DNA of 6,633 nt from Deltaproteobacteria bacterium (GCA_003647035.1 QMMB01000191.1:1-6633); one strand, 5' to 3'. Shown: positions 1 through 6,633, numbered from the stretch's first letter. A program made the numbers and translations. The notes: generated from the letters alone by a model not told the origin.

Positions 1-1013
1 ACGGCGAGCTTCTGGCGCTCTTTGTACGCCTGATGGCTCGCGTCGCCCGCCTCGTTGCTCTCGTCGGTCGCCCGGTCGAGCACCTGGAACTCGGTCTGTA
101 CGAAGATCGTGTGACCGAGCGCGGCGGCTGCGGGCGGTGCGGCGGCTAGCACCTTGTCGGGGACACGGACCGGCACGTCGGCGACGAAGTGTACGATGCG
201 GTAGCTCGGCGCCGTAAAGCGGTTGTCGATCGACGAAAGCCCATCCTCGAGATCGAGCGGGAGCTGCAACTGCGGGACCAGCTTCGTGAGGGCGGGCTCG
301 GAGCGACAGTACTCGTGGAACCGAGCCAGCGTGTTCGTGGACTGACCCGGGATGACGAAGTTGAAGGGCACGATGCTGCGCTGGACGTAGTTGAGAACCG
401 GAAAAATGTCGCGCGAGCTGCGGGTCACGATGCGAAACCGAACTTTATCGTAGATCTGCGAGGCGCTGACGTCGGGCTTCGACAGGAGCTTGGTGTAGAG
501 CGAATCCCTGTTCTTTCGACCACCGATGAACTCGAGTATTGGGAAGTCGTTGGCCAAGGCGGCCGCCATGACGCGGTAGACCTTTTGCTCGACCCATTGG
601 CACACTTCCTCGTCTGCAGTCGGCAGCACGAACAGGAGCTCGCGCGCTTCGAGGTGGTGGATGATGTGCATCACCTTCAAGATCGCAAAGGCGCAGATCT
701 GCCGATGGCCCTTCGACGATGCGAGCATCAGCAGTCCGACCAAATCCTTCTTCGCTACCGGCTTTGGGACGGGGAAATCGAAGTGACGGCGCAGGTAGTC
801 GATCGCGGCTTCCTTGACCTGTGTCACGCGCGCCACGTCGCTCTCGTCGTCCGGGTCGATCTCCTGGGCTCGCACGAACGCCTCGGCCTCGCTTTCGTCG
901 GCGAAGTTGAACCGGTGCCAGTCGACCACCGATCCTCCGCGCAGCAGAACACGAATGCCCTCGAGGTCGGCCAGGGTGAAATCGGTGAAACTGCGGAGCT
1001 CCGGCACAGACAC
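1..1013 (-). CDS. TIGR04552-like protein with RelA/SpoT synthetase-like fold (3' end beyond window)
   Basis: The reading frame is open from GTG at 1013-1011 to the left edge (337 complete codons; C-terminus missing). The N-terminal half (about 1-155) is helical, with the signature RGGSVVDWHRFNF (25-37) and an ILKVMHIIHHLEARELLF stretch, typical of the TIGR04552 family as I recall it. The C-terminal half resembles a (p)ppGpp synthetase domain: GRKNRDSLYTKLL (165-177), QIYDKVRFRIVT (186-197), SYRIVHF (270-276), TEFQVLD (307-313) and GDASHQAYKE near 323-332. These follow the order of GRPKHxYSIxxKM, YDLIAIR, YQSxHTT, EIQIRT and AAHWAYK in Rel proteins. No HD hydrolase domain is visible. An Ala/Pro-rich loop lies near 290-300. 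The GTG lies 2 bp after the stop of the upstream small gene, with no clear ribosome-binding site, which suggests translational coupling; a second in-frame GTG at 1007 is possible. Family membership is fairly secure, but enzymatic activity is inferred. Confidence 0.85.
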   Translation of the reverse strand, partial: MSVPELRSFTDFTLADLEGIRVLLRGGSVVDWHRFNFADESEAEAFVRAQEIDPDDESDVARVTQVKEAAIDYLRRHFDFPVPKPVAKKDLVGLLMLASSKGHRQICAFAILKVMHIIHHLEARELLFVLPTADEEVCQWVEQKVYRVMAAALANDFPILEFIGGRKNRDSLYTKLLSKPDVSASQIYDKVRFRIVTRSSRDIFPVLNYVQRSIVPFNFVIPGQSTNTLARFHEYCRSEPALTKLVPQLQLPLDLEDGLSSIDNRFTAPSYRIVHFVADVPVRVPDKVLAAAPPAAAALGHTIFVQTEFQVLDRATDESNEAGDASHQAYKERQKLA

Positions 1014-1015
1014 GG

Positions 1016-1165
1016 CTAGGGAGACCGTTCTAGCAGGATCGTGCCGAGAAAAATGCCCACGGTGACGAGCAAAACGATGGCATTGAGCGTAAGCCCGCCA
1101 TGACAGCCGCCAATCGCGGTCAGTCCGAGCAGCCCAGCTCCCCATCTCGATCTACGTCCCACCAT
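1016..1165 (-). CDS. Small hydrophobic membrane protein, 49 aa
   Basis: ATG at 1165-1163, TAG at 1018-1016, 49 residues. The N-terminus is basic (MVGRRSRW). A short apolar segment (about 10-20) follows, then a long one (about 27-45, LNAIVLLVTVGIFLGTILL) and a charged end, ERSP. It could be a two-helix hairpin in the inner membrane. Alternatively, IGGC (18-21) fits a lipobox, so residues 1-20 could be a lipoprotein signal with Cys21 lipidated. Its stop lies 2 bp before the GTG of the TIGR04552-like gene, which points to one transcript and coupled translation. The ribosome-binding site is weak. I know no family for it. The case rests on the hydrophobic pattern, charge placement and tight spacing. 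It could be a chance frame, or the start could differ. Confidence 0.45.
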   Translation of the reverse strand: MVGRRSRWGAGLLGLTAIGGCHGGLTLNAIVLLVTVGIFLGTILLERSP

Positions 1166-1265
1166 CTCGGGCGCCCGTTTGATACCAGTCGACCGGCGCG
1201 GGCGCTAGTGGATTGCGCCGAGCCGTTGCTGACAGCATAGATCTCGAATATTGTTGGCAAAACCA
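1166..1265. promoter_or_regulatory. Divergent intergenic region with candidate promoters for both strands
   Basis: This 100 bp gap separates the leftward small-protein/TIGR04552-like pair from the rightward lon-like operon, so it should hold promoters for both. Plus-strand candidate: TTGCTG (1226-1231), 17 bp spacer, TATTGT (1249-1254); transcription would start near 1261, giving an almost leaderless mRNA for ATG 1266. Minus-strand candidate: TTGCCA (1260-1255), 15 bp spacer, TATGCT (1239-1234). A small inverted repeat, TTGG-CAAAA-CCAA (1254-1266), touches the lon start codon. No HrcA (CIRCE) operator or sigma-54 box was seen. The matches are partial and could be chance. Confidence 0.3.
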
Positions 1266-3641
1266 ATGACGGACTCGATTTTCCCCGCTGGCGCCGAACC
1301 GATCCTCCCCATCCTGCCGTTGCGCAACTCGGTCCTCTTTCCGGCAACCGTGGTACCGGTCAACGTCGGCAGGCCCCGTTCGGTGCGGCTGATCGAAGAG
1401 GCCTGCGGCGGCGACCGCCCCGCAATCGGGGTGGTGACGCAACACAAGCCCGAGGTGGAGGACCCGACCTTCGATCAGGTCTATCACACCGGCACCATTG
1501 CCCGCGTCTTGAAGGTCATCCGGCTCAACTCCGGGCAATACAGCGTCGTGCTGCAGGGCGTGAGTCGGATGCGCATCGATGAAGCCCTCGGCCGCCATCC
1601 GACGATGCGCGCGCGCGTGCACCGCTACCACGAGACGCCGGCCGTCGACGTCGAGATCGAGGCGCTTGCCGCACACCTCCGGGAATCGGCCCGCCAACTG
1701 CTCCACGAACTGCCGACCGCGTCGCGCGAGTCACTGCACATTCTCGACAACGTCCGCGAGCCGGGCGCCCTCGCCGACCTCATCGAGTCGAACCTGCCGG
1801 TGTCGAACGAGTCCAAGCAAGAGGTATTGGAGACGCTCGACATCCGGGAACGAGTCCGAATGGTCCTCGACCAGGTCAATCGCCAGAACGAGGTGCTGCG
1901 GGTCAAGCAAGAGATTTCGACCATGGTCGAAGAGGAGATGTCGAGCTCTCAGCGTGAATACCTACTGCGACAACAACTCAAGTCCATCCGCCGAGAGCTC
2001 GGAGAAACCGACGTCGACGAAGATGAGATCGAAAACCTCCGAGAGCGAATCGCGCGTGCGCGCCTCCCGGGCGAGGCCGAAGTGGCCGCAAAGCGAGAGC
2101 TTCGGCGCATGACCAACATGAACTCGGCGAGCAGCGAGTACCAGGTTGCACACACATACGTGGAGTGGCTCGCCGACCTGCCGTGGGCAAAGATGAGCCC
2201 GGACCGGCTGGACGTAGTGCAGGCGCGCCGGGTCCTCGACGAAGACCACTACGGGCTCGAAAAGCCTAAGCGCCGGATCGTCGAGCACATCGCGGTGCGC
2301 AAGCTTCGGCGTGATGGGCGCGCGCCTATTTTGTGCTTCGTGGGCCCGCCAGGCGTCGGCAAGACGTCGCTCGGCCGCTCGATCGCTCGCGCGTCGGGCA
2401 GAGCCTTTGTCCGCGTCTCGCTCGGCGGCGTTTCGGACGAAGCCGAGGTGCGCGGGCACCGCCGCACCTACGTCGGCGCCTTTCCCGGACGCATCATCTC
2501 CGGGCTGAAGAAGGCGGGCGCGAGAAACCCGGTGATGGTCCTCGATGAGATCGACAAGCTTGGAGGCGACCAGCGCGGCGATCCATCGAGCGCGCTGCTC
2601 GAAGTGCTCGACCCGGAACAGAACCACCAGTTCATCGACCACTACATCGACGCACCGTTCGATCTCAGTAAGGTGATGTTCATCGCGACGGCCAATCAGA
2701 AGAGCACGATCCCGGCTCCATTGCTCGACCGCATGGAGGTCATCGAGATCGCCGGGTACACGCATCGCGAAAAGCTGGCGATTGCGCGCGACTTCTTGAT
2801 CCCGCGCCAGCTCAGCGAGCACGGCCTCTCGCCCGAGCGTCTGGACTTCTCCGATGAATCTATCGAACTGATGGTGGACTCGTACACGCATGAAGCCGGC
2901 GTCCGAAAGCTCGAGCAACAAGCCGCGGCGGTGTGTCGCGCGGTCGCCGTGCGGCTCGCGCAGGGCGAGGATCTATCAATCCTGGCCGATCCTCCGTTCA
3001 TCGAGAGCGTACTCGGCGCCGCAAAGGTCAAACGGCAGGCGCCGGAACGAATCGCGAGGGCAGGTGTCGCGACCGGGCTGACGTGGACTCCGGCCGGGGG
3101 CGACCTCCTATTCGTAGAGGCCACTCGCATGCCCGGCACGGGCAAGCTCCACCTCACCGGCAACATGGGTGACGTCTTGAAGGAGTCCGCGGTAGCAGCG
3201 TTTACGTTCGTGCGCGCGCGCGCGCGGGAGCTAGGCCTCGCCGAAGATTTCGTCAGGCACACCGACATTCACGTGCACCTGCCGGCCGGGGCGGTCCCCA
3301 AGGATGGCGCCGCAGCTGGCATCCCGCTGTTCGTTGCGTTGGCCTCACTACTCACCGAGGTCAAGGTGAGGCCGGACGTCGCCATGAGCGGCGAGATCAC
3401 CCTTCGCGGCAACGTGCTCGAGGTCGGTGGCATCAAGGAAAAGTGCCTGGCCGCGCATCGGGCAGGGGTGGCTCGCATCCTCTTGCCGAAACGAAACGAG
3501 GCGGACCTAGACGAGGTGCCCGATGAGGTCCGCGAAGACCTCGAGATCTGCCTCATCTCCCGCGTAGACGAAGTGCTAGGCCTGGTCGTCGCGATGGACG
3601 CAGTTCAGGATCCGGGGGGCGCGCCCGCCGCTGCCGAATAG
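1266..3641 (+). CDS. lon: LonA-family AAA+ protein with catalytic Ser replaced by Ala (predicted pseudoprotease)
   Basis: At 791 residues this is full length for LonA, the ATP-dependent cytoplasmic protease that unfolds and degrades damaged or regulatory proteins. Domains: LonN substrate-binding domain (about 12-200), helical linker (about 200-310), AAA+ module (about 310-580) and protease domain (about 590-775). AAA+ residues are intact: Walker A GPPGVGKT (360-367), pore-loop Tyr402-Val403, Walker B LDEIDK (426-431), sensor-1 Asn477, arginine finger Arg489 and sensor-2 Arg547. In the protease domain Trp607, Glu618, His669, His671, Asp680 and Lys726 match E. coli Trp603, Glu614, His665, His667, Asp676 and Lys722 with a constant +4 offset. 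The nucleophile position is Ala683 (GCA, 3312-3314) in PKDGAAAG instead of PKDGPSAG. The Thr704 equivalent is Ser708. ATG 1266 was chosen because it sits just before the LonN domain; TTG 1251 is an in-frame alternative. The stop is 3 bp before the metalloprotease gene, so the two form an operon. Membership of the family is certain; loss of peptidase activity is inferred. Confidence 0.96.
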   Translation: MTDSIFPAGAEPILPILPLRNSVLFPATVVPVNVGRPRSVRLIEEACGGDRPAIGVVTQHKPEVEDPTFDQVYHTGTIARVLKVIRLNSGQYSVVLQGVSRMRIDEALGRHPTMRARVHRYHETPAVDVEIEALAAHLRESARQLLHELPTASRESLHILDNVREPGALADLIESNLPVSNESKQEVLETLDIRERVRMVLDQVNRQNEVLRVKQEISTMVEEEMSSSQREYLLRQQLKSIRRELGETDVDEDEIENLRERIARARLPGEAEVAAKRELRRMTNMNSASSEYQVAHTYVEWLADLPWAKMSPDRLDVVQARRVLDEDHYGLEKPKRRIVEHIAVRKLRRDGRAPILCFVGPPGVGKTSLGRSIARASGRAFVRVSLGGVSDEAEVRGHRRTYVGAFPGRIISGLKKAGARNPVMVLDEIDKLGGDQRGDPSSALLEVLDPEQNHQFIDHYIDAPFDLSKVMFIATANQKSTIPAPLLDRMEVIEIAGYTHREKLAIARDFLIPRQLSEHGLSPERLDFSDESIELMVDSYTHEAGVRKLEQQAAAVCRAVAVRLAQGEDLSILADPPFIESVLGAAKVKRQAPERIARAGVATGLTWTPAGGDLLFVEATRMPGTGKLHLTGNMGDVLKESAVAAFTFVRARARELGLAEDFVRHTDIHVHLPAGAVPKDGAAAGIPLFVALASLLTEVKVRPDVAMSGEITLRGNVLEVGGIKEKCLAAHRAGVARILLPKRNEADLDEVPDEVREDLEICLISRVDEVLGLVVAMDAVQDPGGAPAAAE

Positions 3642-3644
3642 TCC

Positions 3645-5933
3645 GTGACCAAGTTGCTCACGTTCCGGTTGAGTGCCGCGTTCGCGGCCATCGTGGGTAT
3701 CGCGCTCGCGTTCATTCCACTGCTCGCGGTGCACGGCGTCGAAAGCGCCCTCGCTCTCGGGCTGCTGCTTCCCCCTTGGGTCGCAGCCACGGCGGCAAGC
3801 TATGCCGAGCGGCACCGAGGCACGCGCGGCATCGATCTGATGCTCCGCGCGATCGGCGCTGGGTTGTTGATATGGTCGATCCCGGTCGCCTTGCTCGCGC
3901 TGAGCTCCCTCCGGATCCGGCAATGCGCCCCAGGCGAAGGTCTGGCCCTCATGGTGTTGGGACCGGCAGTCGGTTGCGCGCTCGCGGCATGCGCGGGCGT
4001 CTGGGTCGCCGCGTCGATGAAGCGACCACGCCTTTCCCCTTGGCTCGCGGCTTTGATCCCCCTCGGCGCCGCATTGCTTGGTGTGTGGGCATTCTACGCA
4101 ACGCCGACCGTTTATGTGTTCGGCGCGTTTGCTGGCTACTTCCCGGGCGCGATCTACGACGACCTCGTCCAGATCCCGACGCGCTACCTCACCTATCGCG
4201 CCACGATGCTCGTGGCTGTCCTTTCGCTCGCGGTCCTGCTCGACGCCTTGTGGGACCCATCCTCTGGGACGCTCGACGTCCGGGGCCGGAGCCGCCGTTA
4301 CCTCGGCGCGATCATCGTCTCCGCGGGGGCGTTGGGGCTCGTCGCAGCGTCGTATTGGCATGGCGATCACCTCGGTCACTGGATGAGCGAGGAGTACTTG
4401 GTCGAGCGGCTCGGCAAAACCGAGCAAGGGCGGCATTGCGTGGCGCACATGCCACGCGAGACGCGGCCCGAAGACGCCGAGCGTCTGCTGGAAGACTGCG
4501 ACTTCCACGTGGAACGCATACGAAAGCTCGTGGGACTGTCATCCGCCGAACCGGTGACGGCCTACTTCTTTCGGAATCAAAATGAGAAGAAGGACCTCAT
4601 CGGAGTTGGGCGCACCCTGATCGCCAAACCCTGGCGCCGCGAGGTCTATCTGCAGATATCGCGCTGGCCGCATCCGGTACTCGGGCACGAGATCGCGCAC
4701 GCCGTTCTCGGTGAGGTCGGGCGGGGCCCGTTTTCGGTGGCGGCGACGTTCGGAGGGCTTATTCCGAACCCGGGCATCGTCGAAGGCGCGGCGGTGGCCC
4801 TCGCCTGGGACCTGCGCGACGACCTCGACCCGGACCAGTGGTCGCGAATCATGATGGACCGCGACGAGCTCCCCACGGCTAGCACGGTCATGAGCGTTGC
4901 GTTCAGTGCCCTCCCCGGGCGCCGTGCGTACATGTCGGCGGGGTCGCTAACGCGCTTCTTGATCGCCAGCCGGGGGATGGACGGGCTGCTCGAAGCATAT
5001 CGCGGCGGAGTTATCGGAGACCTGGATGAGCTCGAGTCCGAGTGGCATCTCTATCTCCAGAAGGTCCCCGTCACCGCGCAGGAGCGTGGCATCGCAGAAG
5101 TCGAGCTCGCGCAGCCGAGTATCTTCTCAGCGGTATGCCCGCACGAGCTGGCCAAGCTTCGAGCCAATCTCTCGGGGGACGCCGCCGCTCGCGATGATGT
5201 CCGCACGATCGAAACCTGCCAGGCCATCCTGGAAATCGACGAACACGAACCAAAGGCCCACGCCGCCTTGGTGGGTGCTCTGGCGCGCACGGAACGCGCG
5301 GACGAAGCGCTGGCAGAGCTCGATGCGCTGCGCGCTGCGATGAACGCCCCCAAGCCGATCGTGGCGTCCGCCCTCGAACAGTACGCCGATGCCGCTTGGA
5401 CACTCGGCAATCTGGCCGAGGCTGCTGAGCTCTACGAGGAGCTGTTGACCATCCCGCGCACCGACGGAGCGGCGCGCCGGAGTGAGGTGACGGAGCTTGC
5501 GCTCGAAGGCGCGCCGGCCGAACGGAGACTGATCTACGAGATCTTTCTCGGCAGATCGTCGAGCCCGGTCGTCGTTCACCTGGCCCAGTCCTTGGCAGCT
5601 TCCCGAGACGATGGCCTTGGGCAATATCTCGCAGCGCGGCAACTCATGGGACAGAACCGCTTCGCACTGGCGCTACCGTTGTTGCAAGAGGCGGCGCGCC
5701 TCGGCCTACCGACCCTCCGGCTTCGACGCGAGCTGAGCCGAGTCCTCGGGATCACGTTCTTCGCGCTTGGACGCTACGACGAGTCAGCAGAGGCCTGGCG
5801 GCAGCGAGCCTCGGCCAGTCGTGCCGCGGACGCCGAAGCGACACGTTGGCTCGAACGCATCGAATATGCGCAGACGCGAACCGTCAGTCCGGCGTTGCCA
5901 GGTCCATCGTCGGCTCCCCGAGCTGCGCCTTGA
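3645..5933 (+). CDS. Seven-helix membrane protein with periplasmic HExxH metalloprotease domain and TPR-like tail
   Basis: 762 residues from GTG 3645, only 3 bp after the lon stop, so translation is probably coupled. Hydrophobic segments lie at about 8-28, 35-52, 66-88, 99-123, 134-152, 185-203 and 219-237. Basic loops at 55-61, 126-129 and 213-218 place the N-terminus in the cytoplasm and everything after helix 7 in the periplasm. The soluble region holds HEIAH (348-352) and a downstream Glu380 in GIVEGAA, the zinc-binding pattern of gluzincin (peptidase MA-like) proteases, followed by YMSAGSLTRFLIASRG (429-444), which fits the helix after the zinc site. Cys265/Cys285 could form a disulfide. 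From about 510 on, helical pairs such as TRADEAL-like and LGNLAEAAELYEELL (588-601), plus 655-735, look like degenerate TPRs. The end (about 745-762) is Pro/Ala-rich. The substrate is unknown; proteolysis of membrane or envelope proteins is inferred. The domain order is unlike any named protease I recognise. Confidence 0.9.
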   Translation: MTKLLTFRLSAAFAAIVGIALAFIPLLAVHGVESALALGLLLPPWVAATAASYAERHRGTRGIDLMLRAIGAGLLIWSIPVALLALSSLRIRQCAPGEGLALMVLGPAVGCALAACAGVWVAASMKRPRLSPWLAALIPLGAALLGVWAFYATPTVYVFGAFAGYFPGAIYDDLVQIPTRYLTYRATMLVAVLSLAVLLDALWDPSSGTLDVRGRSRRYLGAIIVSAGALGLVAASYWHGDHLGHWMSEEYLVERLGKTEQGRHCVAHMPRETRPEDAERLLEDCDFHVERIRKLVGLSSAEPVTAYFFRNQNEKKDLIGVGRTLIAKPWRREVYLQISRWPHPVLGHEIAHAVLGEVGRGPFSVAATFGGLIPNPGIVEGAAVALAWDLRDDLDPDQWSRIMMDRDELPTASTVMSVAFSALPGRRAYMSAGSLTRFLIASRGMDGLLEAYRGGVIGDLDELESEWHLYLQKVPVTAQERGIAEVELAQPSIFSAVCPHELAKLRANLSGDAAARDDVRTIETCQAILEIDEHEPKAHAALVGALARTERADEALAELDALRAAMNAPKPIVASALEQYADAAWTLGNLAEAAELYEELLTIPRTDGAARRSEVTELALEGAPAERRLIYEIFLGRSSSPVVVHLAQSLAASRDDGLGQYLAARQLMGQNRFALALPLLQEAARLGLPTLRLRRELSRVLGITFFALGRYDESAEAWRQRASASRAADAEATRWLERIEYAQTRTVSPALPGPSSAPRAAP

Positions 5934-6633
5934 TATGAGCCGCGATCGAACAATCGGCGGTGACGATGGGATCGCCAGCGGCCTTGACCGAGTCTACTTT
6001 CGGTCCGATCTGGCTGCGCACTGCGATCAAACGGCCGCGATTGTCCGTGCGTGATCTCAGAACGAGCTTGTCTTGCGCTAAGTCCCACAGGAATACATCG
6101 ACCGGATCGCGCAGGCGGCTCTTGCCCTGCACCACCAGGAGCAAGAAGTAGTCGGCTGGCACGCGCTCTGTCAGCGCGGGGAGCTCGCGCTCGATCGCGC
6201 GCGTGAGCTGCTCTTCGCGAACGGACAGGCGCTGCATGTCGTTGGTGTCGTCGACCCGCGCGAGCCATTTTGCCGTCAAGACCTCCGGGACGTCGGAGAG
6301 CGCCGACAACGCTGTCAGCTCGAGGCCGAGACATGAGCCGATCGCGTCTTCTTGCGCAGACCTGATCGCCGCCCTCAGGCCGGCTTCCGATGCGAGCTCG
6401 GGTGCTCGCACCCGAAGATAAATCATCTCTTTGTCGTGCAGCGCGGAGAGGCGCACTTCGGTGTCGACGAGACGGTTCGCAGCACCCGACTTCGCCCCTA
6501 GCGCCTTGGCTTCTAGGTCGATGCGCGTGGCCTCTAGCTCCTCGAGCGTCGGCGCGACCCGTTCGGCGTGTTGAGCCCGGATGCGATCCCTCAGCTCGTC
6601 TGCGCGGACCTCCTGGCGCCAAAAATAGGCCCC
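5884..6633 (-). CDS. Hypothetical protein, 5' end beyond window
   Basis: The frame is open from the right edge to TGA at 5886-5884, giving 249 residues without their true start. An internal GTG (6456) and ATGs exist, but the coding pattern continues upstream of them, so the gene begins outside the window. The visible start, GAYFWRQEVRADELRDR, is aromatic then charged, as expected just after a membrane helix, so an N-terminal anchor is possible (inference). About the first 75 residues are rich in Glu, Arg, Leu and Ala and probably form a coiled coil. The rest is mixed alpha/beta, with VPADYFLLLVVQGKSR and DPVDVFLWDLAQDKLVLR suggesting beta-strands, and two cysteines (SCLG and ADCS). I do not recognise a family. 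It is convergent with the metalloprotease gene, and the two coding ends overlap by 50 bp. The neighbouring frame on the same strand is far richer in Arg/Gly/Ala and is not the gene. Confidence 0.8.
   Translation of the reverse strand, partial: GAYFWRQEVRADELRDRIRAQHAERVAPTLEELEATRIDLEAKALGAKSGAANRLVDTEVRLSALHDKEMIYLRVRAPELASEAGLRAAIRSAQEDAIGSCLGLELTALSALSDVPEVLTAKWLARVDDTNDMQRLSVREEQLTRAIERELPALTERVPADYFLLLVVQGKSRLRDPVDVFLWDLAQDKLVLRSRTDNRGRLIAVRSQIGPKVDSVKAAGDPIVTADCSIAAHIKAQLGEPTMDLATPD

Noticed and set aside
189..1019. Open plus-strand frame of 276 codons
   Set aside because: It is antisense to the TIGR04552-like gene. The minus-strand frame has recognisable family motifs, while this one is rich in His/Val/Asp/Arg without any domain.
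1251..1265. TTG at 1251 as the start of the lon-like gene
   Set aside because: It adds only MLAKP, has no better ribosome-binding site than ATG 1266, and would overlap the best -10 candidate.
1254..1266. TTGG-CAAAA-CCAA inverted repeat as an operator or RNA switch
   Set aside because: A 4 bp stem is too short to separate from chance, and it matches no known operator; it is noted only in the intergenic entry.
1962..2921. Long minus-strand frame (319 codons) inside the lon-like gene
   Set aside because: It lies wholly antisense to the AAA+ domain, whose motifs are intact; long antisense frames are common in GC-rich genes.
3576..4508. Long minus-strand frame (310 codons) over the lon/metalloprotease junction
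   Set aside because: It is antisense to the membrane helices of the metalloprotease gene. The product is rich in Arg/Glu/Gln/His with no recognisable domain.
3645..5933. The Lon homologue and the metalloprotease as a direct unfoldase-peptidase complex like FtsH
   Set aside because: An odd number of membrane helices with basic cytoplasmic loops puts the HEIAH domain in the periplasm, across the membrane from Lon. I kept only the functional pairing, not a direct complex.
5774..6622. Minus-strand frame of 282 codons
   Set aside because: The product is extremely rich in Arg/Gly/Ala with no ordered segments. The adjacent minus-strand frame ending at 5884 has normal composition and strand/helix patterns.

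Overview
The window is GC-rich, gene-dense bacterial DNA whose codon use looks uniform throughout. The best taxonomic clue is the leftmost gene, which resembles the TIGR04552 family; from memory that family is found mainly in Myxococcota (myxobacteria and relatives). No mobile elements, RNA genes or CRISPR arrays are visible. The window is probably an ordinary chromosomal segment of a myxobacterium-like organism.

Layout from left to right: (1) A minus-strand pair transcribed leftwards from a 100 bp divergent gap: a 49-residue hydrophobic protein (1016-1165), then, 2 bp later, a TIGR04552-like protein (starts at 1013, runs off the left edge). (2) The divergent gap 1166-1265. (3) A plus-strand two-gene operon: a full-length LonA-type AAA+ protease homologue (1266-3641), then, 3 bp later, a seven-helix membrane protein with a periplasmic HEIAH zinc-metalloprotease domain and a TPR-like tail (3645-5933). 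(4) A convergent minus-strand hypothetical gene (5884 to the right edge) whose 3' end overlaps the metalloprotease gene by 50 bp.

The main result is that the Lon homologue lacks its catalytic serine. The hallmark PKDG-P-S-AG motif reads PKDG-A-A-AG, so the position equivalent to E. coli Ser679 is Ala683. The ATPase module and every other proteolytic-site residue I could check are kept. It appears to be an unfoldase or chaperone without peptidase activity, co-transcribed with an intact, separately compartmented metalloprotease. The second result is that the TIGR04552-like protein carries, in order, the residues that define the RelA/SpoT (p)ppGpp synthetase fold, although it lacks the HD hydrolase domain. 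It may be a divergent alarmone-synthetase-like enzyme, coupled in translation to a tiny membrane protein. No link between the two divergent units is shown beyond adjacency.
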